Position numbers and translations under genes: made by a program. Below are positions 34,000 to 45,289 of a DNA stretch of 64,000 nucleotides, one piece after another (the stretch's first letter is position 1; each line of letters starts with the position of its first letter). Under the pieces are notes generated by a model that was not told where the DNA came from, ran no database searches, and was given only the letters and a program-made list of their open reading frames with translations. The stretch is from assembly GCA_946811695.1 (NCBI GenBank), contig OX328126.1, positions 87,523,085 through 87,587,084 on the forward strand, in the 5' to 3' direction. Source of the DNA: Gonocerus acuteangulatus. Lineage: Eukaryota; Arthropoda; Insecta; Hemiptera; Coreidae.

Positions 34000-35210
34000 C
34001 TAGTATTAGTGCAAGAAAAAGAGAATATATATATCATTATCTCCTCGATTATGCAGTACTAGAAGAGATAAGGAGGATTGCCCGTGTAAGATGAAAGAGC
34101 TCGCGGCCTGATTAAGTTGTGCAAACCTCCCCAAAGAACCCCCCTTCCCCGCAACTAAAGAGAATCTCCCCCTTTTCCTGAAATCCCCGTCGAGATCTAA
34201 TATTTGTAGTTGTAAGTTAAATACCCAGAGTTTGCTTTCCCTGGAATTATAACTCCGCCATAACGGTAGCTTCCTTCGCTTTGCCCGTATTCTCAGGTAG
34301 ATTTGATGGGCGGTTTCTATTAATTGCCACGAATTTACCTAATTCTTATTCCGACATTTCGTCGAGCTTTGGACTCAATTTCTTGTCTGACAATGATATT
34401 CTGGAAAAACAAATACTATAGCATAGCTATAAAAAGGACCCAAAATGTACAATGTTGCTTTGGAAAAAATACTTACAATGTTGTTATTTATTTAAATGTT
34501 CATTGGTTTTTGTTTTTTGTTTTTTTTTGTGGTTTCTTTTGATTCTTTAATCATACTTTATTGTACTCTCTCTGTGTATTTAACTCTCTCTCTCGGCCTA
34601 TCCCCTACTTAACATACTCTATTTGAAGTCTTGAATTTGAGCCCAATATTCTTGCTGAGTTAAGAGTTAAGGCGAAGCTCTTGGTAACTATAACCGATAA
34701 TAAACATAGCCAGAACTGCATTCTTCGAATGATGTATCCAATATTCCCCGAAAATAAAATGTCCTAAACATGCCCGAAACAGCTTGCTTCCTAACTGGTT
34801 GAAGAGTTGGGTCGCCGATCCCCTGAACAACTCTCTCTAATTGGATGAACACCTGCTTAGAGTTTTAGACAACAAACTCCTCGACTAATTGCTGAGGATG
34901 GTCCTGGAGGGGACAGCTTCCGGAACATCAGGAAACTCAAACTAAAGGGCTTTTATAGAAAACTCTCCAACATTTATCTGTCTTGGGATAAGTTATAATT
35001 TACTTAGGTAAATTAGAAAAATACCATAATGAATTATTTAACCATAAACTTAATCGTCCAAAAAATTAAATAAATTTACTAAAATATTTTCATAGATTGA
35101 TATGAGCGGATCTATCGATGTCTAAAAATCTAAATTGTTAGTTTCGTTCTATTTTTTTTTTATTCCATTTAACCGTAAAATTAATATTTCATTAAAACAA
35201 TATAAGTAAA
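34000..35210. other. No recognisable gene
   Basis: Non-repetitive sequence, pyrimidine-rich around 34500-34640. Short frames lack motifs. Confidence 0.3.
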
Positions 35211-35211
35211 T

Positions 35212-35420
35212 GGGAGGCCCGGTGGCCGTGAGCGTTAAGGCGAGAGAAATTAAAACTCCGTGCCAAAGGGTCGTGGGTTCGATTCCCACTAGGGGTGGTG
35301 GCTTTTCTTTAGGAAAAAGAAAAGGTATCAGCCCAACCCTGTCTAGAAAAGGGTGGTAACCTATAGATAACCCGTCCTAAAATTTGTAGTTAATAATAAA
35401 TGGACGTTAAACTTTAATAG
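35212..35420 (+). mobile_element. tRNA-derived SINE, family 2 copy 2
   Basis: GGGAGGCCCGGTGGCCGTGA start, box A (GTGGCCGTGAGCGTTAAGG), box B GGGTTCGATTCCCACTAG, body AGGAAAAAGAAAAGGTATCA, GTAACCTATAGATAACCCG and TAATAAATGGACGTTAAA end. Full length at about 209 bp. Confidence 0.88.
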
Positions 35421-35521
35421 CTTAGGATGCCGTAAGTTTCCTCTGTATTGTGACACCAAAAATCTCCCTTTTCTTCGTTATATGTTTGCATTAGGTGTTA
35501 AAAATATTTAGGAAACATAAA

Positions 35522-35564
35522 AGTCCGACTCGCAGGAACTGCATCATCTTAGCGCGGTTACGTA
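35522..35564 (-). mobile_element. Solo Helentron-like family A 3' terminus
   Basis: AAAGTCCGACTCGCAGGAAC, TGCATCATCTTAGCGCGGTT: exactly the terminal 40 bp of family A, with no recognisable body beyond it. Confidence 0.75.
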
Positions 35565-36097
35565 CATCTCGAAGAAATGTAATAGATTAGCATCACAAAT
35601 AACCGGAAACTGACAGTAGCCAACTTACACAGAAGCGTATAATTCTTAATCTGTATAAGTCATTACAATTGTGTCTGAAAACGTACTTACACTTTGACTA
35701 CTGCTGAGAAGGCTCTATTCTAAACAACCAGAAATTCGTTGTCATTTTAAGTATCTTGTTTTACTAGCAAATTCGTTTTACTGTTATAATCAACTGTAAA
35801 TATGTGCTTCATGGCGAATAAAATTCCATTCTGTCGTGGGTTAAATCTTTCTATAAAATAAGAAATAACGATAACTTCAGTTGGAGGCTATGAGGAAGGT
35901 TATAAAGATAGGAGAATTCAAAAACAAACTACGTCATCATGATTTAAATTATGCAGTTCCTGCATTTTAGAATATATTTCTATAAATATTCCAACTCCTA
36001 AAAAGGGACCATAGAACATTAGAAGCATTTAGATCCCCTGTAAATAAATAAATTGTCATAGGAATCAATTATCTGAACATCAAAAAATAAAAATAAT

Positions 36098-36172
<75 letters not shown>
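36098..36172. repeat. (TA)n microsatellite
   Basis: A TA run passing into (CA)n and then CAGGGTGTCC, shortly before the family A element. Confidence 0.9.
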
Positions 36173-36181
<9 letters not shown>

Positions 36182-36307
36182 GGGTGTCCTGAATTTAAAT
36201 GCCAAAACTTCAGGAGCGAGTAGGGTACTGAAAAACTAAGACAAAAAGTCTCGCTTTTGCTTTGTTTTGGAGAAAATCGCAAAACAAGAAACGAAACTAG
36301 TTTTCAT

Positions 36308-36470
36308 TTTAGCGCGGTTCCTCCCTCCCCCATAGGGAGGAACCCCGCTTATAGGGTTGATACAATGAAACAATCCGGATGTGCCGACTAGAAAATTTCG
36401 CGTTTCAGAACCCCTAGAGACCGAAAATAACGGTGGTTCAAATTTGTATATATATATATATATATGTATA

Positions 36471-36531
<61 letters not shown>

Positions 36532-38070
36532 CTGTTCGCTCTCTAGATAGAAGACGAATGGTCCGATTTTGATGAAATTTGGTACAAAAATCCTTCGTCC
36601 AATTTGAAAGGTCAAGTTCGTTAACCAGCAAAATCCGCCTACTGGAAGATGGCGTTTGGGGCGAAATTCGCGCAAAAAAAAAATCGTAACGCTTACGTTT
36701 TTGAGTTCATAAGCTTCTAAGTACTCGTTTTATATGATTCCTGGGCTAGGAAAACGAATGAAACCATTTTCAAGGCGATAGCTTTAACCGTTTTCGAGAA
36801 AATTTGAAAAATATTTTTTGAATACCGTTTTTGGTTTGGGTACTTAGAATCATGGGATTCAGTTGAAACATTTTCTGCATGTTCTACTTTCATCAAAACT
36901 ATTATGTTGAAATTTTGGTTACGTTTGGAGTTAAGGAAGAGTTAGAATAAAATATTTTATTAACAGACATAAAAAGTTTTAGTAACTTTGTTTACTTTCC
37001 TTAATATCTCGAAAAAGGTTGAAAATCTTGGCAAACGAAAGAATACCATTAGAAAGCTTATTAAATGTTCTAAACAAAAGATTCTGATGAAAGTTTTGAT
37101 TAGGCGATGTCAATCGGAGAAATAAGAGCTTAAAACATTAAAGTAATTGATTTCGCTTATTCGAACTGTTCTTTTTGTCTGTTTTTTATTCCTTGTTATT
37201 TTTTAATTGCTTATTGTTGGATAATGTATTTGAAAATAAAACAGGTTAAGAAAAATAAGAAAAACAATTTAATGTTAGAGATATGGATTTCCAAGATATA
37301 TAGCTTTTCAACTGCCTAGCGTCCTTCCTAGGGAGGGTTGTTTGTCTTTGATTTTGGTACTTAGAATTATGGGATACAGTTGAAACATTTTCTGCATGTT
37401 CGAGTTTCATCAATACTAATATGTTGAAATTTTTGTTACGTTTAGAGTAAAGGAAGGGTTAGAATAAAATATTTTATTAACAGACAAAAAAAGTTTTGGT
37501 AACTTTGTATAATTTCGTTAGTATCTCGAAAACTGTTGACAATCTTGTGAAGCGGAAGATTACCATTCGGAAGCTTACTAAATGCTCTACAAAAAGGTTC
37601 TGAAGAAAGTTTTAATTAGGCGATGTCAATCGGAGAAAAAAGTGCTTAAAGATTTAAATTAATTGATTTCGTTTATTCCAATGGTTCTTTTTGTCTGTTT
37701 TATTTCTTGTTATTTTTTAATTGCTTATAGTTGGATAATGTATTTGACAATAAAACTTGTTAAGTAAAATAACAAAAACAATTTATTGTTAGAAATATAG
37801 ATTTCCAAGACCTTGTCACTAGCGGGTCTGTTTCTAGTGTATCGGACCCTTCCAGGTAAGATTGTAAATCATGACCTTTCAAGACATTACTACTCACAGG
37901 AATGGCGTTAGTGACCTTAAGGGTTGACACGCCATTATAATAATTAATTTAAAAAAAAAGACTGGTGGAACCAAAATAATAACTGCTTCTATTTTAATCT
38001 TTCCAAATTAGACTAGGGATATGAACGGAACCGCGCTAAGATGATGCAGTCCTGCGAGACGGACTTTTTT
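36308..38070 (+). mobile_element. Helentron-like element, family A copy 3
   Basis: 5' TTTTAGCGCGGTTCC with the CCTCCC/GGGAGG stem-loop; 3' GGAACCGCGCTAAGATGATG then CAGTCCTGCGAGACGGACTT. (TA)n at 36448-36528 and two 350-bp units follow. It lacks the captured PLE arm; the equivalent zone instead has CCTTGTCACTAGCGGG...GTTGACACGCC, as in copy 1. Confidence 0.68.
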
Positions 38071-38079
38071 TACACTTAC

Positions 38080-39160
38080 TTATTTACATGTCCAATTGGG
38101 TAAAAATTGTCATTGCAAATAATATTAAGAAACCAATCACTAAAATTCAATCTCTTGATACTGATTTAGTTTTCGTGTACGGTTTCTGCAGGGGTAATGT
38201 TTTAAAAGCGGTGCTAGAGTATACGTGCGTAGTGGAGAATTTAATGTATTCCCCTAGGCCGTTTCTAGATACGTTGTCGAGGAAAATTGGAAAAAATAGA
38301 TTTTTCTTGGTATATTTGCTTAGATTCTTACATACTAGTATCTCGAAATCGGCTGGGACATCATAGTAAATGTAAAGGATTTGTTCGAAAACTTGTAACT
38401 TGTAACTTGTGTAAAACTTGTATTTCCTAAAAATACGGTTCTTTTGCGATTTTTGATAGTGCGATTTCACGGGTGCTTAAATCGAGTATTTTCCCCTTTG
38501 GGTACTGCCAGTTTCCTTTTGTGGTGGATTAACTCTTGCTTCTCTTTGAGATTTCTATTTACATTTTTACTTGTGCTTACATTGAATAAGAAAGATTAGG
38601 AAAAAACATTTTCTGTTTCTATTCTAAGTGAATGACACTTGACTTCAAAACTAAATAGCGCCTGGATTTCGCAGTTCCACCGGGTCCGGCTCTACAGATT
38701 CACGAACATATTCCAATTATGAGTATGAACTCGTCCCAAAAATATTTTTTTCAGTTTTTTTATTTGTATATGTTTCTATCTGTCGTTTATTTAAATCAAT
38801 GTTTGAATTTATGTAAAATCTTTCTATCCGCATGAATTGATCGATCCGATGTCGTGTCATGGTGGTTTGCATATATGAGCAAAACGGAATAATGGAATAA
38901 TTTAGTAGTCAATTGCCACTCTATAGAGGTTGAGTCAAATTAACATGTTGACAAATCAATTATTGACTCCGAACACCCATTATTGGTTGTAATTAATTTA
39001 CTTGCTGTGAAATGCCCTTTCGATTCGGTGGCCCGTGTAAATTGTTATTAATTGAAAGGAAGACAGAACTTTTGATTCCTTTTCAAAGCAGAGAAATTAT
39101 CTAAACAGTTACTAAATCTCATATGACTATCTTGTGATTACATTTTCTTGATTATATTAG
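38080..39160. other. No recognisable gene
   Basis: Two overlapping short frames (38088-38366 plus, 38147-38470 minus) have no recognisable motif; the rest is AT-rich. Confidence 0.3.
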
Positions 39161-39169
39161 TTATATCTG

Positions 39170-39870
39170 TATCTATACATATAATAAAATTCTAGCGGAT
39201 GGTTGTCTGTACATGGAAGATATAAGGGAAAAAATAATATTGGAGACCTTTATCAACGCAATAATACCCAAAACTATGATTTTTATAAGTTTTATCTGTT
39301 TGTCTGTTTATCCGTTTGTCTGTGCGCGCTAATCTCAGAAACGGCTTATCCGATTTAGATGCAGTTTTCACTAATATATTGTGCTAAGTTTCACTTAGCA
39401 TTTAGTGTTTGTTTCATGTCAATCGATTCATAAATAAAAAAGTTATCCCAATGTAAAGAATCACGTCGAACGTTTCATGAACTGTCGTTACCACGATACA
39501 AATCAGAGTTTTTTTTCGTTGCAAAACTTGGTATATAGTATTCCTTTAGCAAATGATTGAATGAGTTCGTTAACAAGCAAAAGTGGTATTTATTCACCCA
39601 TACCGGCCGCAATTATTGTAGTATTTAAACGAAACTCTTCTAAACGGTATTCTTTTTGGACATATTAATATAAAAATACGTTGTCAAAATAAACTAAATC
39701 GGTCATTAGGAGGTGGGGTTTACTCTGGACCAACTTGCCACTACTAGCCGTTATCTCTACATATAATAAAATCCTAACACATCGCTGTCTGTACATGGGA
39801 AAAAATAATATTGGGGGCCTTTATCAACTGAAAACAATGGTTTTTAGAATTTTTGTCTGTATGTCTGCTG
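39170..39870 (+). repeat. Interspersed repeat family D, two head segments
   Basis: ACATATAATAAAATTCTAGC then TGTCTGTACATGG and GGGCCTTTATCAA occur at 39177-39260 and again at 39762-39830; an inverted relative is at 56390-56610. CGCTAATCTCAGAAACGGCT at 39338 and CCGATTTAGATG are common words in dispersed invertebrate repeats. No coding region seen. Confidence 0.55.
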
Positions 39871-40431
39871 TCTGTCTGAAACTCAATAGACACTAGGGTT
39901 TAACAATCCCTAAGGGGTCAGCTTGGTGGTTCTGTCAAGTTTAACAATCCTAGCAGCCTGGATGCTTGATCCCCTATGGCTATGCGTCTAATATCGTGTA
40001 TAGAGAAGCATTACTGTAAAGCAGATTTTTTTTTTTTTAAATAGTTTCTTGTAATAAAGGTAAAAAAAATGAAAAAATTGATTTTGAAATGTATTGAAGG
40101 AGGACCAAAAAAAAAAAAAAAAAAACCATAACAATTAAAAAGGGAACAGTCTAAGCTCACTGAAAAAATTATCTTAAAATCAGCACCGTGTTCACTCGGC
40201 ATCGAGACTTCACTCGGTAAATCTTTTTTTTTTTTTTTTTTTTTTTGTCAATTTAAAAATTGTTTACTTCGCATAACAATCTTGGATAAAATTTTTCATT
40301 AGTTAAGGAAGAATTTTAGCCCATAAAAAGAAATAGAGGAGATGGAGATAGTTAGCCGTTGCAGAGATACGAAGACAAGGTATGGTTGGGATTCGGCTAG
40401 GAGAAAAAAACGTCATACCTTCAGGAAGAAA

Positions 40432-40485
40432 TCTGTATTGGACGTTTCGGCTGTACGTTGGCAGCCTTCTTCAGCACTAGTGAAT
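40432..40485 (-). ncRNA. Hammerhead ribozyme in left arm of miniature PLE
   Basis: The minus strand reads CTGAAGA (40474-40468), stem II GGCTG/CAGCC, GAAA, ACGT palindrome and cleavage base C (40441), giving an intact CUGANGA/GAAA core. Stem I (TAGTG with CAATA) has one mismatch, as in the PLE. Confidence 0.75.
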
Positions 40486-40605
40486 GCCTGGGGGGGGGGA
40501 GGGAGGAAGACCTCGAAGGTTTTTAATATATACTCTACGTCCGTTACAACTTTAGGTACATTATTATTAGAACTAGGGGGTCTTCCTCCCTCCCCTCTAG
40601 GCATT

Positions 40606-40660
40606 CGCTAGTGCTGAAGAAGGCTGCCAATGTGCAGCCGAAACGTCCAATACAGATTTC
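40606..40660 (+). ncRNA. Hammerhead ribozyme in right arm of miniature PLE
   Basis: CTGAAGA at 40614-40620, stem II GGCTGC/GCAGCC, GAAAC at 40640-40644 and GTC at 40645-40647. Opposite strand to the left-arm copy. Stem II differs from the left copy only near the loop. Confidence 0.77.
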
Positions 40661-41086
40661 TTCCTGATGGTCTGACGTTTTTTTCTCCTAGCCGAATCCC
40701 AACCATACCTTGTCTTCATAAAAAGAAATTGTAAAAAAAATTTGCTAGGTAGTATTACCCCTTAAAATAATTTCGGCCGAAATGTCTTACACTAATTCAG
40801 AATTTTTCAAAAACGCGCCCTATCGCTGTTGCCTTTTTCAACCATTCCACTTCATTACGTTTGTACCGTATAAGGCGTACTATGATTTTTTTTATTTTCA
40901 ATGACGCATATGAGTACTTTTCAGCAACTCATACTAAATGAAAATTAGTAGTATATGGTCATAATAATCGATTATCATAATGTGTCATATTTAGCTAAAA
41001 ATGTATTTTTGAAAGAAATATACCTTTAATAAGTAATATGTCACAAGAAAAGCCCCTGAAAGTAGAAGTTCACGTACTTTTACTGA

Positions 41087-42191
41087 CAAGGGGAGTATAC
41101 AGCGTTGGGGTCACCGATTTGGACCAATTTTTTTCTGGTGATTCTACATCACGAACCGGAACGAGCGTTCCGTCGTTTGATCCGTTTTTAAATCAAAATT
41201 TTTTTTATAATCGATAACTTTTTAAATGTAGGTATATGAAATATTTTGGCATAATAATGACTTCTATAGAGTCGAGTACGTAAACCAATTTTTGATTTAA
41301 AAACAGATGTCAGACTCGTTTTTAGCACATTGAAAAACCCCTAAATTAAAATTTTGGGAATATTACAAAAATAAAAAAAAAATGTATTTTAAATTTCGCT
41401 AAGGGGGGACCCTTAATATTTTGTTAAAGATTCAAGAATCCGGCCATATTTCAAAGAATATTTACCCGATTCAAACGAAACTCGGAGGGTCAATAAAGGC
41501 CATAATGAGACACATTTCCGTCCAATCGGGGTGTTCCTACGTGTTCTGGAATTGACGTTATATGCAAAAACGTTTACATTTTATTTTTATTTTGAGAACC
41601 ATTTTTCGCAAGTACCTTTTGAAATAATACAATAGTCATGTATATGGCTAGAAAAAAGAGTCTTTCTTCTTTCGAAAAATTTCAATGACGTAAAAATCGC
41701 ATTACCTCAAGCGGAGGTATTGAATTCCAAAACCTCACATTACTTTTTCGCTTACAAATATTTAGCCTCTTCCAGACTAGGAAAAATCATTATATTTTGT
41801 TTTCAATGATATTCAGTATATTAGGGTTTCTTGGGGTGCTGATTTTAAATCTGCTATAATTTTTGGTGTAAGAAAATGTATAATACTAGTTTACCTGAAA
41901 ACGAAAGCATATTTTTGAATATATTTGAGGAAATATAAATTATTTTTTAACGATAATATTTTTCTTTTAATCTACTCTATAAAACAAATGAATTGGTGAA
42001 AGAATCATGTCGATATAATTTTCTAAACTCAATATAGAAAATAAAGCTCTTTCAACCTATTTTATTTTATTTCTCGGCTCCTAAGGCGCATTGGACGGAA
42101 CGCTCGGACACGTGTCGACTATTTTTCGATGTAGAATCACCAGAAAAAAATTGGTCCAAATCGGTGACCCCATCGCTGTATACTCCCCTTG
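41087..42191. mobile_element. 1.1-kb TIR element with TGA duplication
   Basis: CAAGGGGAGTATACAGCG begins at 41087 and its inverse ends at 42191. The TIR runs about 64 bp with one mismatch (through ACCGATTTGGACC, TTCTGGTGATTCTACATC). TGA occurs on both sides (41084-41086, 42192-42194), a 3-bp duplication. No transposase frame remains. It lies inside an array of about 55-bp repeats. Superfamily not assigned. Confidence 0.82.
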
Positions 42192-42194
42192 TGA

Positions 42195-42360
42195 GAAGGT
42201 AACGGAATTTCACGTACCTTCAGAATGAACGTTACAGAAGTTTACGTACTTGTAGAGGAAATGTAACTGAATTTCACATACATCTAGAATAAATGTTACA
42301 GAAATTCACATACTATTTGAGAAAATGTAACCGAATCTCACATAGCTTTAGGGGGAAAGA
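42195..42360. repeat. Degenerate tandem array, about 55-bp unit
   Basis: Units such as AATTTCACGTACCTTCAGAA and GAAATGTAACTGAATTTCAC recur about three times. A matching piece at 41046-41083 (GAAGTTCACGTACTTT) lies on the other side of the TIR element, so the element landed within the array. Confidence 0.7.
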
Positions 42361-43800
42361 AGTCAACGTTAATTTACTTTTAGATTCCATATATGATGAT
42401 TTTAAATGTATAAATCTGTAACAATCATTAATAAGTATTAAATAAAACGGTATAATGTTAGAATATGCTTAATTAATATAAATGTATAATATTTCGATCC
42501 ACTCGATTTAATAATGTCAACACATACTAAAGTTAAAGCCAAGTTGAGCAATAACCCGAAGCCTACAACTTATAACTTTGCTTATAATGTGAGTTCGGTC
42601 ATTTATTTTCATTATCCTGTTATTAATGTCTTTAGTTCGGCTACGGCTTTGTATTATCAGTTCCCGCCGACCCTTATCAAACCCTCTCTTATCAAACCCG
42701 CTCTTTCCAAACATATTCATGTTATGGGAAGAATTATATTGTTATTCTATCGCCGTTATTTTGTTGATGCCTTTCGCAGATGTTGGTGTTCTGTAAGGAT
42801 GTGCATATTCTAATGAAACAGGCTTAATTATATTAAAAGTAAACCCAACTTGTTATTATCCGCTGGATCACTAGTCACTGGAAGGAGCAGCGGCGGTGTG
42901 AGTTTCGCAGCAAAAAAAAAAACGCTAAACAAGGCATTTCTTATGGCTAGTTGAAACGAACATAGCACTTGCTGTCTAAGCTCTTCTACCTACATGTAAA
43001 CAATTTCTTACTTAGTGAAAAGTATTAGTATTCTAAGGCCAACAGTGGGACCGAGTTGCCAAAAACTAAAAAAAAAATCAACATGTTGACAATGGATTAA
43101 CATAGATACCTAAAAACGGTCTCATTCGACTCAGAACAAAACAAATCAGTTCAGAAGAAAATATAAAACCTAACGAGGAGATTAAATCCTATTGGCAAGA
43201 TAATCATTTCTGAAATTTTCAGAATAGGTTGCACTCATAAAAAGGTAGTACAAGTATTTTTAGTGTTTACTTAAATTTTGTCGAAGGAATACCTCGGAGT
43301 TTGCACCATCCCACAAGCACTCACATAAACCGCGGTATTTAACCCTCAACTGGTAACATACGTCTGAGAGACGCCTAGGTATAGTATTTTCCCGCATTGT
43401 GGTGCTTAGAGCTATTTGTAAAATTAAACCCCCAGTGTATGCTCACGTTAGATAATGTAAAAAACGCTAGTGAAATTTTAACCCGATCAATTGTATTTTG
43501 TGGTAGTTGTAAGGCTCTAACTATAAAGTACACCGTCTAGTAGACGCGTGTTACTAATAGCGCTCATTTTTATGTTCGTCTCACGGACGTTTATTACTTG
43601 AAACTATTTATTTACTACAATTGAGGTACGGAGCAAATTAACAATAACCATTTCAAACAAAATTTAATTGTTTTTTCTCTCTATTTATATTTGTTTCTGA
43701 AACCAATTGCACATTTCATTCACACCGTTACTGTTGTCAATGAGTTTTCTTCACTTTAATAGTAAATGAATAGATGCACATAATTTGAATCATTGGCACT
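42361..43800. other. No recognisable gene
   Basis: AT-rich. The frame at 42514-42813 has no family motif. No repeat shared with the window was noticed. Confidence 0.3.
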
Positions 43801-43803
43801 ATA

Positions 43804-44966
43804 AGAAAAAGTCCGACTCGCAGGAACTGCATCATCTTAGCGCGGTTCCGTTCTTATCTCTAGACTCATTTAAAATTATTAAAATAGAAGATGTTATTAT
43901 TTTGGGTCCACATTTCTAGAAAGCATGAAGATTAGATAGTTAGCCGTCGAGGTGATAAGTAAAGATGGAATGGTTGGGATTCGGCTAAATAAACCTCAAT
44001 ACGATTTTTGTTAAAAAATCTATATTTAGGACGTTTTGGCTAGTCAGTGGTAGCCTTCGTCAGCAATGGAAGTGCCGGGAGGTAGAGGAGGACCAAAGTT
44101 GACAGTTCCATCTTTACTCTCAAGAAAGGTGTTATTTACGATCTTACCTGGGTGGGTCCCCGCCCTAGGAAGGACCCCGCTAGGCATTTGAAAAGCTATA
44201 TTATCTTGGAAATCCATATCTCTAAGATTAAATTGTTTTTCTTAGTTTTCTTAACCTGATTTGTTATCAAATACATTATCCAACTATAAGCAGTTAAAAA
44301 ATAACAAGGAATAAAAACAGACAAAAAGAACAGTTCGAATAAGCGAAATCAATTACTTTAAAGTTTTAAGCTCTTATTTCTCCGATTGACATCGCCTAAT
44401 CAAAACTTTCATTAGAACCTTTTTTTAGAGCATTTAATAAGCTTTCTAATGGTATTCTTCCGTTTACCAAGATTCTCAACCTTTTTCGAGATATTAAGGA
44501 AAGTAAACAAAGTTACTAAAACTTTTTATGTCTGTTAATAAAATATTTTATTCTAACCCTTCCTTAACTCCAAACGTAACCAAAATTTCAACATATTAGT
44601 TTTGATGAAAGTAGAACATGCAGAAAATGTTTCAACTGAATCCCATGATTCTAAGTACCCAAACCAAAAACGGTATTCAAAAAATATTTTTCCAATTTTC
44701 TCGAAAACGGTTAAAGCTATCGCCTTGAAAATGGTTTCATTCGTTTTCCTAGCCCAGGAATCATATAAAACGAGTACTTAGAAGCTTATGAACTCAAAAA
44801 CGTAAGCGTCACGATTTTTTTTTTGCGCGAATTTCGCCCCAAACGCCATCTTCCAGTAGGCGGATTTTGCTGGTTAACGAACTTGACCTTTCAAATTGGA
44901 CGAAGGCTTTTTGTACCAAATTTCATCAAAATCGGACCATTCGTCTTCTATCTAGAGAGCGAACAG

Positions 44967-45047
<81 letters not shown>

Positions 45048-45072
45048 TATACATATATATATATATATATAA

Positions 45073-45147
<75 letters not shown>

Positions 45148-45284
45148 AATTTGAACCACCGTTATTTTCGGTCTCTAGGGGTTCTGAAACGCGAAATTTT
45201 CTTGTCGGCACTTCCGGATTGTTTCATTGTATCAACCCTATAAGCGGGGTTCCTCCCTATGGGGGAGGGAGGAACCGCGCTAAA
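43804..45284 (-). mobile_element. Helentron-like element, family A copy 4 (inverted)
   Basis: The 3' tip AAAGTCCGACTCGCAGGAAC lies at the left and the 5' stem-loop with GGAACCGCGCTAAAAAA at 45271-45286. Contains the captured PLE arm at 43925-44110, one 350-bp unit and a (TA)n tract of about 175 bp at 44972-45145. Same subfamily as copy 2. Confidence 0.68.
43925..44110 (-). mobile_element. Captured PLE arm in copy 4
   Basis: Same segment and same relative orientation as in copy 2. The minus strand has CTGACGAAGGCTACCACTGACTAGCC-type sequence followed by AAAACGTC, so G12 of the hammerhead is again A. The shared mutation shows a single capture before the two copies split. Confidence 0.77.
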
Positions 45285-45289
45285 AAACG

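Larger units (their letters stand above)
40335..40716 (-). mobile_element. Miniature PLE derivative with 13-bp TSD
   Basis: Flanked by the identical 13-mer CATAAAAAGAAAT at 40322-40334 and 40717-40729. Arms of about 150 bp are inverted and each holds a hammerhead. The left end extends past the inverted arm with AGTTAGCCG, exactly as in the full PLE at 49498. Between the arms the minus strand encodes VPKVVTDVEYILKT (about 40559-40518), matching residues 64-77 of the PLE protein (VPKIITDVEYILQT). So it is an internally deleted non-autonomous member of a related subfamily, mobilised after the deletion. Confidence 0.88.
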
